Positions 1 through 10,096 of a DNA stretch of 64,000 bases are shown here, piece after piece. The notes below the pieces were generated by a model. It was not told the origin of the DNA, made no database searches, and worked only from the letters and a program-made list of their open reading frames with translations. This DNA comes from Neocallimastix lanati (nom. inval.) (taxonomy: Eukaryota > Neocallimastigomycota > Neocallimastigomycetes > Neocallimastigales > Neocallimastigaceae): the NCBI GenBank assembly GCA_016946835.1, contig JACVTC010000048.1, positions 362,001 through 426,000 of the forward strand, written 5' to 3'. The translations under genes and the position numbers were made by a program. Every line of letters starts with the position of its first letter. The first letter of the stretch is position 1.

Positions 1-2090
1 TTCTTCCAAAGCAACTTTAATCGTAAGAAGCTCTTTATCATAAATAGGGTAATTCAGTTGAGATTTGGTTAGACTGGTAGAAATAAAAGCAATTGGGTGT
101 AACTGACCATCAAATTCTTGGGAAAGTATAGCTCCAACAGCGAAATTGGAAGCATCAGTTTCCACAATGAAAGGTTTGTTACTATCAGGATTTCTTAAAA
201 TTGGAGCAGAAGTAAAAAGTTCTTTTAATTTATCAAAGGATTTTTGTTGATCAGAACCCCAGAGAAATGGAACATTTTTCCTGGTAAGTTTATGTAAGGG
301 CCGCGCAATCTTAGCAAAATCCTTGATAAAAAATTCTATAATAATTACATAATCCAATAAATGATTGTATTTCCTTTACATTAGAAGGAACAGGCCAATC
401 TAGGATAGCTTTAACCTTTTCAGGATCAACTTTCAAACCGTCTTTTGATAAAATGTAACCAAGGAAAGTGGTTTCAGTAACATCGAATTCGCACTTCTCT
501 AATTTAATGTACAAGTTATTTTCTAATAATTTTTTAAGCACCTTTTTAACGTGTTCATGATGTTCCTCTAAACTATTCGAATAAATTAATATATTATCAA
601 TGTAAGAAATAACAAAATCATCTATATAATCGCTAAGAATATCATTTATAAAATGCTGGAAAGTGGCTGGAGAATTTTTTAAGCCAAAAGACATAACTAA
701 ATATTCAAAATAACCATATCGAGTACGAAATGCAGTCTTGTGCTCATCACCTTCTTTAATTCTTACTAAATTATTGGCAGACTTTAAGTCCAACTTGGTA
801 AAATATTTTGCACCTTTAACTCTATCTAATAATTCACTTATTAAAGGAAGAGGATAAGAATTACGGATGGTCATTTCATTCAATTTTCTATAATCAACAC
901 ATAATCTCAATGAACCATCTTTCTTTTTAACAAATAATACAGGTGATGGATTTCCTAATGAATCCTTTTTCTAAATTTTCTTTTATATACTTTTTTAGTT
1001 CATCTCGTTCTGCCTCAGTTAAAGGATATATTGGACCATAAAATAAATTTGAATTATCCTTTAATCTTATTTCACAATCATATTCACGATGTGGAGGGAG
1101 TACGTTGTAATTTCTTTCATTGAATACTTCTGTGTAATTATTATAAATAGGAGGTATTCCTATAATTTTTTGATTTAATTCATTCTCAAAATTACTAATT
1201 TTCAAACAATTACAGATACAACACAAATTTTTCACAGAACACTTTTTAGAAATATACTTTTTATTTTCATCTTTATTTAAATTATCGTTATGATTACAAT
1301 TTTTTGTTACATTTTTACATAAAACATCAATTTTACAAATTTTATTTAATTCATCTAAATTAATATTATTACTATCACTAAATTCATAAATTTCATCATT
1401 ATCAAACATAAAACTATCATTTACATCACTATCATAATTAATTATACAAAAATTTTTTAAATCATTAAGTTTTTCTTTTTCACTACAAGTTTTAATACGA
1501 GTAAGACGACCTCTAATCGTAATTTCTTCATCAGAATCCATATCGGAATCAGATTCAAAGGAATACTTACGTTTGTTGTTATAATTTTCATTCATATCAT
1601 TTTTTGGGTTCATTAATTGGTTCTTTGGATTTAATAGAAACTTTGTTTAGTCTTTTCTTATTCTTTCTATTCCTTTTTCCTACGTTGCAGTGTCTAGCGC
1701 AGAATTCAGAGCTAAAAGTAATTTTTCTTGAGTCATGGTAGTTTATTGGACAATGCTTTTCAATCCAAGATAAACCTAAAATGATATCGACATCAGGTAT
1801 ATGGAGGGCATATAATTGGATGTTCTCAAAATGGTTCTTGAAACGGATTATACACTTTTCAGTAGTCTTTTTGACTGTAGATAAACCATATCCCAGACCA
1901 GCAACTTTGAAAGGATTTTCCACTTTCATAAGTTTTATATTATTAACTCTTGCAAATTCTGGGTGAATACAATTAATATCAGAACCAAAATCAATAAGAA
2001 CTTTCACTTTTACTTCTTCAGAATCATTAATCTTAATATAGAAATCAAGGATATTAGTTTTCCCTTTAAAATTCTTATTCTCGAATTCAA
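1..2090 (-). pseudogene. Pol region of element 1 (protease, RT, start of RNase H)
   Basis: Broken retroelement pol. From right to left: a retropepsin-like domain (about 1600-2010, followed by an ILGLSWIEKHCPI block), an Asn-rich linker, the RT N-terminal part (about 930-1110, with [14 protein letters not shown]), the RT palm (about 311-910, with [21 protein letters not shown] and the active-site strand near 600), and the RNase H start (1-300). The order and motifs are those of Tf1/Tf2-like gypsy elements. Several breaks separate the parts, so no working polyprotein is expected. Element 2 has the same order of parts. Confidence 0.9.
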
Positions 2091-2099
2091 TAATTTACA

Positions 2100-3064
2100 A
2101 GATTCTATGAATATTTTCTTTATCATTAATTAATTTAATTCTTCTGACAGAGGAAAAGAGGAGAGAAGTAGTAGAAGAGGAGGCTTCATCATTCGGAATT
2201 TTATTGATCACCTTGAAATTCTTTAGTTTCTTCTTATTAGGGCAATTGAATTGTAAATGTCCGGCCTTCCCACAAATAAAGCATAAACCTTTTCTTCTTC
2301 TTTCTTCTTCCTTATTTGTTTCGGAATCGTTAGATACTTTTGTGAGATGGAAAATATCATGTCGCTTTTTGACCCTTTTTGATGCGGTATAAATCCACGT
2401 CTATGGCGTCATCTTGATTATAGTTTCTTCTATCCTGAGGTGTTAAATAGTATTCTCTAATGTCATTACGCTTTGTAAGGTTCTCAATATTAATGGCATC
2501 TCTAAACAAATTCTGAAGGTTATTAGGATTCGGATTAATAAGAGCTAAATGTTCTCTCATTTTGTAATGAAGTCCTCTGATAAACATATAAATTTTTGCT
2601 GATTCATTAAAATCGGAATATTGGCTAATTTTTTGGAATTCCGTTATATATTCAACAACTCTACCATATTTGAATTGTTAAATATTGCATAAACGCCCAT
2701 TTGCTACTACAGCTTCGATATCAGGATCTCCAAAGTTTCTTCTAAGTTCAGCTAGAAACTGTTCCAGGTTGTTTAAAATAGCGTTGTTATTTCTACGGAG
2801 ACATGAGGCCCAGTTCAAAGCTTTACCATTTAAATATGAAATGACAAAATTAACCCTCATAGCATCATTAATAAATCGTTGAGGGTGGGCATTAATAGCT
2901 AGTTCAACTCTTGTCAAGAATCCATCAAGTTCTCTTTTGTTACCTGAAAATACCGGAGGATCATTTACTATTTTAAGAGGGGGTATTTGTTGTTGCTGTA
3001 TTTGATGGTCCGCCATAATATCGTTAATATTTAGATTTTGAAATATTAAGTTTAATTCCTCCAA
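2100..3064 (-). pseudogene. Gag region of element 1
   Basis: Broken gag. The N-terminal part (about 2680-3064) contains PVFSGNKRELDGFLTRVE and a NWASCL block, typical of the capsid region of Tf1/sushi-like Gag. A later part (about 2360-2590) has HYKMREHLALINPNPNNL, and a CCHC zinc knuckle (CFICGKAGHLQFNC) can be read near 2240-2290. Element 2 has a clearly related but diverged Gag. More than one break is present. Confidence 0.87.
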
Positions 3065-3190
3065 TTTGAAATATTAAATATTAAGTAACTATTAGTTAAT
3101 TAACGTAAAAAAAAAAATTTTTTTTTTTTTTTAAATTTTGATCTCTTATTATTAATTATACAAGTTATTAATATTTCTCTATTTAATATC

Positions 3191-3240
3191 GTAAAGTCGT
3201 TCAGACTCTATCCACTTGTAAAGGTGTCGAATGAGTAAAC
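3191..3240 (-). promoter_or_regulatory. Conserved leader block shared by elements 1 and 2
   Basis: About 50 bp (GTAAAGTCG....CTCTATCC.CTTG....GAGTAAAC on the + strand) recur at 5963-6012 in element 2, although the rest of the two leaders is unlike. It lies between LTR and gag, outside any ORF. A conserved noncoding leader block in a retroelement could be an RNA packaging or dimerisation signal; that is inference. Confidence 0.5.
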
Positions 3241-3375
3241 GAAGAAAACATAGAATAATATAACTATTATTAATATTTCAACCTGAATAGCAGGAGCAAC
3301 AATAATAAGAGTTCAAAATCAGTAAGGGTTAACAATGCTTAAGAGTAATAAAAATCTATGATAAAAGTCAAAACT

Positions 3376-3490
3376 GTAGAGTCCTAAATCAGTAGAAAGT
3401 AGAGTCCTAAATCAGTAGAAAGTAGAGTCCTAAATCAGTAGAAAGCAGAGTCCTAAATCAATAGAAAATAGGGTCCTAAATCAGTAGAAG
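3376..3490. repeat. 23-bp minisatellite in the element 1 leader
   Basis: Five consecutive 23-bp units, each containing AGAGTCCTAAATCAGTAG, with small differences in the last two. They lie between the LTR and gag, in the untranslated leader. Element 2 has an unrelated minisatellite at the same place. Confidence 0.9.
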
Positions 3491-3539
3491 ATTTTATTAT
3501 TTGTAACGTGTTTCTTTTTATTTAAAAGGTGTTAGTTAT

Positions 3540-3683
3540 TGTAAAGAGTTTAAAAGAAACAGATTACAAATAACAAAATACACAAAATAGTTTAAAACAT
3601 GTAATAAAAAAAATTCTTTTTTAATAAATAATCTTTTATTAATTTTAAAAATAAATCTCTTATCGTTATTAACTATTTGATAG
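3540..3683 (-). repeat. 5' LTR of element 1, truncated
   Basis: Starts TGTAAAGAG and follows the sequence of the complete solo LTR at 24245-25023 (same family: ACAGATTACAAATAACAAA, then AT-rich). It ends at about 3683, where RT sequence of element 2 begins without a spacer. The missing part is the U3/promoter side. Confidence 0.8.
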
Positions 3684-4766
3684 TCATTTCATTTAATTTT
3701 CTATAATCAATACATAATCTCAAAGTGCCATCTTTCTTTTTGACAAATAATACAGGGGCACCAGCTGGTGATTTGGATTTTCTAATAAATCCTTTTGCTA
3801 AGTTTTCTTTAATATACTTTTTCAATTCATCCCTTTCTACTTCTGTTAAAAGATAAATAGGACCATAAAATAGAATTGAATTATCCTTTAAATTTATTTC
3901 ACAATCATATTCTCTATGGGGAGGTAATTTATCGCAATTCTTTTCATCAAAAACTTCAATGTAGTCGAGATAACAAGGAGGAATAGAAATTTTATTATCA
4001 CTATCGTTAACAATATTATTATTATCTAAATTCTGAATAATCAGACAGTTACACAAATTGTCTAAAACACAATTTTGATAAGAAAAAAAATAGTTTGCTG
4101 GTTCGGCGATCAATTTACTTTATTTATTTAAAATTTCATTTTTACATGATTTAATAAAATTACATGATTGTTTGATTTTATCTATTGTACTAAGTTCTTT
4201 AAAATTACAAAAGTTAATTTTTTCTTTACCACAATCATTATCTTTAACACTAATATTAATACTATCACTATCACTATCACTATCATTAATGGTTCTAACT
4301 CTTCTTCCACGGACGTATTCAGCTTCGTTTTCTGATTCGGAATCCCAAAGAGGTTTACACTTATCTGGAATACTTGATTCATGGGAATTTCTTCTACAGG
4401 TTCGATATCTATCTTACACTTCTTTGAACCTTTATTGCTTCTATTTTTGTTTTTTCTTTTTCTTTTACCATTATTACAGTTCCTAGCGCAATAACCAGAA
4501 GGAAAGGATATTTTTCTTGAATCATGATAATTTATTGGACAATACTTTTCAATCCAAGGAATACCTAAAATGATATCTACATCAGGAATATAAAGTGCAT
4601 AGAGTTGGATAACTTCAAAATGGTTTTTGAATCGTAAGATACACTTTTCTGTTTGTTCGTAGATAGTAGAGATACCATATCCTAGTCCAGTAACATTGAA
4701 AGACCTTTTAACTTCCTTCAATTTAATTTTGTTTTTGTTAACGAACGTTGGATGAATAAAATTCAA
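3684..4766 (-). pseudogene. Pol region of element 2 (protease and RT start)
   Basis: The protease part (about 4182-4766) has ITGLGYGI-like and DVDIILGIPWIEKYCP blocks of a gypsy retropepsin. It is followed by an acidic, low-complexity linker. The RT N-terminal part (3684-4113) contains [30 protein letters not shown] and a KSKSPAGAP block. The region then stops against the LTR of element 1. It is broken and truncated, so no activity is expected. Confidence 0.87.
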
Positions 4767-4812
4767 ATCTAAGCCAGAGTCGATAAGAACCCTAACTGGA
4801 ACTTCTTCAATA

Positions 4813-5821
4813 TCATTCGTTTTTATATAGAAAGTAATTATATTGTTCTTTCTTTTTATTCATAACATTTTCTTCATCAGTAATATCACTAATTTTTTGA
4901 GCATCATCAGATTCCTTGATCATTCTAATTCTTCTTAATTTTGCCGATGGAAGATTTTCAACGGTTTCTCTAATTTTATTCTTGTGTTTAACTCCAGAAG
5001 GTCTTTTTCTGTTAGGACAATTAAACTGTAAGTGTCCTGGTTGTTTACATAAAAAACAAAGACCTTTTTTCTTTTTATTCAGAAAAGTCTCTTTTATTTT
5101 CAACATATAAATTTTGATTATAGTTCTGGGTGTATCTTCTATATCTACCATTTTTGATCCTAAATAAATCAACATCCATAGGATCATCACGACGACTACT
5201 ATTTCTCTGGTTGTGGTTATTGTTTTGTTGCTAATTTCTAACTCGTTGTTGATTATAATAGAATTTAACAAGATTAGTTCGCTTTGACAAATTTTCAATT
5301 TGAATTACATCAGTATACAACTTGTTAAGGGAATCTGAATTTGGGTTAACAACGGCCAATTGTTCCCTCATTTTGTAATGTAATTCTTTAAGAAACATAT
5401 AAATTTTGGCTGATTCGTTGAAGTCCGAATTTTGGCAAGTTGTTTTGAACAGGTTAATATATTCTAACACTTGCCCATATTTTTTCTGACGAATGGTATC
5501 TAATTTACCATTAGCCACAATTGTCTCCACTTCTGGATCCCCATAATTAATTTTAAGTTCCCTCTTAAAATTATCTAAATTATCGATCAAGGGATCTTCA
5601 TTATCCCATAGATTTGAGGCCCAATTTAAAGGATCACCTCTTAAGAATGAGGTTATAAATCTAACTTTTGATCTATCGTCTGGAAAGTCATCTGGGGTAT
5701 CCTCAAAGTTCATATTTACAATTGTGAGGAACCCTTTAAGTTCTTTTCTTTCACCGTTAAAAATCGGTGGCTTGCTGACCTTCCGTTTTTCTTCTCGTCC
5801 ACGTTTCCGCCATATCTTCAA
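4813..5821 (-). pseudogene. Gag region of element 2
   Basis: Capsid-like Gag: PPIFNGERKELKGFLTIV near the start, then DPLNWASNLW, HYKMREQLAVVNPNSD and a CCHC knuckle (CFLCKQPGHLQFNC) near 5030-5070. The order matches Gag of element 1. A long A tract followed by T tract (about 5863-5898) sits just upstream of its start, as also in element 1 (about 3107-3132). The region is broken. Confidence 0.87.
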
Positions 5822-5867
5822 TGTGGAGGTTTCTTAGCCTAATATTAAGTTCTTCCACTTTGAAAAA

Positions 5868-5904
<37 letters not shown>

Positions 5905-6170
5905 AAGAATTCTTATATATGATTATTATTTTTATTTAAATTTACTATTATAATAATATTATGTAAAGTCGATTTGGCTCTATCCGCTTGAAATGATGCC
6001 CGTCGAGTAAACAAAATTATTATAATAATAATAAGTTTAAATAAAAATAACTTCAAATATTCCAATATAATTAGTAATCACGGCGGCGACTTAATGGATG
6101 CAATTATAATTAGTACTTCTTCAAATAGTACTTCTTCTATTAATACTTCTTCTCTTAGTAATTCTTCAAG

Positions 6171-6253
6171 TGGTAGTTTTCTCTAATTGGTAGTTCTCTA
6201 ATTGGTAGTTCTCTAATTGGTAGTTTTCTAACTGGTAGTTTTTTAACTGGTAG
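6171..6253. repeat. ~15-bp minisatellite in the element 2 leader
   Basis: Five to six units of about 15 bp with the core TGGTAGTTCTCTAAT, between the LTR and gag. The unit is unrelated to the 23-bp repeat in the element 1 leader. Confidence 0.85.
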
Positions 6254-6298
6254 TCCTAATATCGTGATCGTAACGTGCTCCACTTTTTTTTTAACAAG

Positions 6299-6309
6299 GT
6301 AGTTGTTAT
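6299..6309 (-). promoter_or_regulatory. Self-primer type primer binding site of element 2
   Basis: The 11 bp touching the inner LTR end read ATAACAACTAC on the sense (minus) strand. The exact complement, GTAGTTGTTAT, is in the sense strand of the same LTR at 6485-6495. There is no TGG-starting tRNA primer site here. In Tf1 and sushi elements the first 11 nt of the RNA fold back on such a site and prime minus-strand DNA. Confidence 0.7.
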
Positions 6310-7080
6310 TGTAAAATGTTCCTATGGAGCAGATTACAATTACAAATAAAACAAAAAACTAAAAAAAACAAAAAACACTATCAATAATACGCAAATCAAA
6401 TGAAATTTTTTATTAAAAAAATTCTTTTATTAATCTCTTTATTATAAAAATTCTTTTTATTAGTTATTAACAGCAAAATAGTTAATAACAACTACATCTT
6501 TTTAATAGAATAATTTTACATGTATTTATATTTTTTCTTAATTATATTATAATATACTATTTCTATTTATTTAAACATATATTCAATATAAAATAAACAA
6601 AAACTAATCTAAAATTAAATAAAATTATAAAAAACTAAAACTAATTCAATAAGCTTTTTATTCAATTTGTTTTGACTCAAATTGAATAAGTTCTTATATA
6701 TTATTTATTTATTATTCTTTTATTATTAATACTATTAATTATATATTACTATTTAATTTTTATGATTATTGAACTAAACTAAAATTAAACTAAACTAAAA
6801 TTAAACTAAACTAAAATTAAACTAAACTAAAATTATTAAAATATTTTATTACTAAATTTTAGGTTATTTAAAAATTAATCTTATATTTTTAAATTTATAT
6901 ATTATAAAAAATATAAATTTATTATTAATTTTCATAAATCAATTAATTTCATAAATTAAATTAATATATTTTACATAATTTAATGCATTAGCATTATTTT
7001 GTAAACGTGAATTACATTAAATAATTTAATGTACAAAACAAAATAATTAATGTACTAAAGATATTTATCATATCTTTACA
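6310..7080 (-). repeat. 5' LTR of element 2 (771 bp)
   Basis: Begins TGTAAAATGTTCC and ends TATCTTTACA, with short TGTAAA/TTTACA terminal inverted repeats. It abuts the primer site at 6299-6309. Its right end meets the decayed PI-PLC/dockerin gene. A TATA box lies at 6523-6530 and the predicted RNA start at about 6495. A near copy starts at 63652. Confidence 0.9.
6523..6530 (-). promoter_or_regulatory. TATA box of the element 2 LTR
   Basis: Sense-strand TATAAATA, 28-35 bp upstream of the predicted self-primer RNA start (6495). The surrounding ACATGTATTTATATTTTT is also found in other LTRs of the window (12567, 24434 and, with one change, 63848). Confidence 0.65.
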
Positions 7081-7099
7081 ATCAGCCTCATTACAATTA

Positions 7100-9020
7100 A
7101 ATCATTCTACCATTTTGAGAATTCATAGCATATAAGCATTTACTTGTAGCTTTTAGAATTAACATTTCATTCTCATTCCATACACTATGGTTGCAGTAAC
7201 CTAACAAAAGAATATTCGTATCTGAGTGGAGATTAGTTATTAGACATTCTTTTTGGATTTACTATTTTTAATTCTAATACTTGTATCATGTATCATTTCT
7301 CCAATTCCGCACCATTCGTCGTCCTCAAAACCCCCAAGAACCATTTTTTCATTAGTAAATGCAACTTCAGGATTTATGGAAGAACAATAATCATAACCTA
7401 AAATTCTCCATGAGCATCTCTTATATCCAATACCGCACAATTTATTATTTTTTATACCCCAATTACCGATACTGTCAACATATTCCACTGAAGTGTTTTG
7501 GTTAGAACAACATTTGATTTCCAAGCTTGGCAAATTTCGTTGAACAGGTCAAGTTTTTGTATTTTTTAGATTGTAATGGCACAGGTATAATATTATGAGT
7601 ACCATCTAAACAATAATTTTTATCCGTTCTTGAACAAATACTTTCATTATTAATAATAAAGTCGTTATTTTTATTATTTTTATTGCACTCATTAATTAAT
7701 AAAATATTATTAATGTATGATAAACATTTATTGTCATATACTGACACAATATTATAATAGTTACCGTTTTTAGTAAAATACCATTGATTCTTAGGACTTT
7801 TAACGCATTTATAATTACTTTTAACAATTTTGTAGTGATTGCTAAGTTGCGTTGAAGACAAGTTATTATATTTTTTTTTATCGCTAGTATCCCTTTTTTA
7901 AAAAAATATATCGCTTATAGCATCATAAAGAGTACCAAATAAAGGAATTTGACTAATATAATAATTTTTATCGATATCCACAGTACTTCTTTGTAATATT
8001 ATCATTATAAAATTCAAGTATGTCATAATTATTACTTTGATAAATTCTACGTATGACATCTTTGTTTGGGAAATCCATAATAATCCATTCATTTTTTAGG
8101 TGAATCTTCTTTTTCGCGTTTTTCACTAAAATAATTAGTTTCTCTAATATTATGACATATAGTATGACATCTTTGTTTGGGAAATCCATAATAATCCATT
8201 CATTTTTTAGGTGAATCTTCTTTTTCGCGTTTTTCACTAAAATAATTAGTTACTCTAATATTTATAAAATTTGCTGTTTCTTCTATATCACTATCAAATA
8301 ATGCGTCATTAGCCATTTGTCCAAAATTTTTTTGTATCTATCCTTCCAACGTTCATAAAATTTAAATTTAGTTCAGGATCGTTAAATTTCGCATTTAGAT
8401 GAAATATCATTAGTTAATATATCATGTACGAAGTCCCATTTTTCAGTACCATCTAAAGAATAAGCATCCTGAACAAACAAGATAATTCTTTTTCATATTC
8501 TATTTTATTTTCTTGAATTTTAAATACATCGATTGACGGATAACATTACTTATTTTTAGAATCATACTCTCTACAGTCACCCATTTCACCAACTTCAATT
8601 TTAGTTCCTAAATATCCTTCACGAGTAATAACAACTATTCGTTTTCTCACTTTACCAAGTTTTGGAATAGTTTTTCCAATATAAAAATATTCTTTATGGT
8701 TTTCAATATATTTTACTAATTTGTTCGGCTATTACACTATTGACTATTTCATTTGGTATGGCTTCTTTCTTTAAATGAACAATGATTGTCTCCTTAGAAT
8801 GGTCATTTAAAAAATCAATGCAATAATCAAATACATTAGTCAAATAAAGAGGAGAAACAAAGATAGAATTGTCTATATAATAAGGAAATCCATTGTGGGA
8901 AATAAAACGTCAGAAGTAACAGTACCATAAATATCCTGGATAAAATAGTATTTTAGGGATTTATACATTATATCCATTAGAAATCTCTTCATATGAGATG
9001 AACCAACAAGAAAACAATTT
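7100..9020 (-). pseudogene. Secreted PI-PLC-like phosphodiesterase with two C-terminal fungal dockerins, decayed
   Basis: Host gene, read right to left in several frames. Fragments at about 8765-8845 (FDYCIDFLNDHSKETIIVHL), 8650-8700 (IGKTIPKLGKVRKRIVV), 8420-8480 (VQDAYSLDGTEKWDFV) and 8030-8090 (EWIIMDFPNKDVIRRIYQSN) match, in this order, conserved blocks of PI-specific phospholipase C-like enzymes. Next comes a trefoil-like Cys segment (7502-7861). Then come two modules, CCSNQNTSVEYVDSIGNWGI...LCGI and CSWRILGYDYC...WCGI (7240-7533), the pattern of fungal dockerins that attach enzymes to cellulosomes. A further trefoil-like piece ends near 7100. Stops and frame changes occur throughout, a 111-bp segment is duplicated, and the N-terminus and signal peptide are lost. 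Element 2 abuts the 3' end. Confidence 0.75.
8051..8272. repeat. 111-bp tandem duplication inside the PI-PLC pseudogene
   Basis: 8051-8161 and 8162-8272 are almost identical, starting GTATGACATCTTTGTTTGGG. The period is 111 bp (37 codons) and repeats the last conserved PI-PLC block. Near identity shows that the duplication is recent compared with the decay of the gene. Confidence 0.9.
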
Positions 9021-9220
9021 TTTTTTCCTTTTTTAGCATCTCTATTTTTTTTTTATATTCAGTTCTAATTATATTTTAATATTCAATAATATCAGGAATT
9101 CTATTAATTTAATATTTCTTCCTTTCCTGATGTAATAAAATTTTATTTTATTTTATTTTTTTTTTTTTTTTAGTTTATAATATGTACATGATACCTAATT
9201 ATAAAAATATATTAAATTTA

Positions 9221-9256
<36 letters not shown>

Positions 9257-9652
9257 AAAAGGTTATTATATTAAATATTTAATTACTGAAAATTAAGAAA
9301 TGATTTCAATGAAAAATTATAAAATTCTTAAAGAATATTAATAATAATAATAATAATTTATATATATATATATATATATATATTCAATATTAATTTATAA
9401 TATTACTACAAGTCAAACAAATAAAAATGATATGAATTATTTCAATAAAGAATAGTGTCACTCTTAACTGACAATAGAGGAAACCTTTTTCGTTATTGTG
9501 GTGGACTTGGGCAACTAAATTGATAAATAGCCCACTATAGTAGCTTTAGACCATTTATTCAGAACAGGGGAACCCATTAAAAAGAGATCTCTTTATTTAT
9601 TTATTTATTTATTTATTTATATTAATTTATTTAATTATTTATATATATATAT

Positions 9653-9683
<31 letters not shown>

Positions 9684-9889
9684 TATTATCCCAACAAGTT
9701 GATATAATTAAAATTATATATCTATATATATTAAAATCTATTTACTTTATTTAATCTAATGCTATATTAAACTTTAATCTTAACTAAAAATTTTAAAGAA
9801 TTTTTTTTTTTTTTTTTTGTATAAAAAAAAAAAAAAAAAAAAATCACATTGTTTTTAATATTTTAAAAAATATAAATTAACTTATAAAA
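9021..9889. other. AT-rich stretch, no gene seen
   Basis: Contains an A tract (about 9224-9254), a TA run (about 9358-9382), a TTTA microsatellite (about 9592-9690) and another A/T pair of tracts. One island at about 9440-9590 has mixed base composition but no ORF, tRNA fold or repeat partner in this window. I cannot identify it. Confidence 0.6.
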
Positions 9890-10096
9890 AAAATTTATAA
9901 AAAAATTTTTTAAATAATCCATTTACTCTTTCCTTTACTTTCTCCTCCAAAATAAAAATAAATATAAAAAAATTTTTTTAAATAATCCATTTACTCTTTC
10001 CTTTACTTTCTCCTCCAAAAAAAAAATAAAAAAATAAAAAATTTTTTAAATAATCCATTTACTCTTTCCTTTACTTTCTCCTCCAAAAAAAAAAAA
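9890..10096. repeat. Three ~60-bp tandem units
   Basis: The block TAATCCATTTACTCTTTCC followed by TTTACTTTCTCCTCC occurs three times, spaced by A-rich sequence of slightly different length. No coding function is visible. Confidence 0.9.

Larger units (their letters stand above)
1..3683 (-). mobile_element. Ty3/gypsy LTR retrotransposon, Tf1/sushi-like (element 1), partial
   Basis: Fossil element read right to left: LTR piece (3540-3683), leader (3065-3539), gag, protease, reverse transcriptase and the start of RNase H, which runs off the left window edge. The RT and RNase H sequences resemble the Tf1/sushi branch of Ty3/gypsy, with an RNase H block of the type TDASNFAVGA. The 3' half of the element and its 3' LTR lie outside the window. 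The right side is cut: the LTR stops at about 3683, directly against the RT of element 2. The coding part is broken in several places. No age can be given because no LTR pair is available. Confidence 0.9.
3684..7080 (-). mobile_element. Ty3/gypsy LTR retrotransposon, Tf1/sushi-like (element 2), 5' part
   Basis: Fossil element read right to left: complete LTR (6310-7080), self-primer-type primer site (6299-6309), leader (5822-6298), gag (4813-5821), protease and the first part of RT, cut at about 3683. RNase H, integrase and the 3' LTR are missing. It is a diverged relative of element 1. A second LTR of its family starts at 63652. The coding part is broken in a few places. Confidence 0.9.

Noticed and set aside
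1781-1966. Small plus-strand ORFs inside gag and pol regions (also near 2204, 2685, 4916, 37475, 50627 and 59938)
   Set aside because: They are antisense shadows of retroelement coding sequence without features of their own.
3376-3490. CRISPR-like array because of regular 23-bp repeats
   Set aside because: The units are directly adjacent without unique spacers, and the host is a eukaryote.
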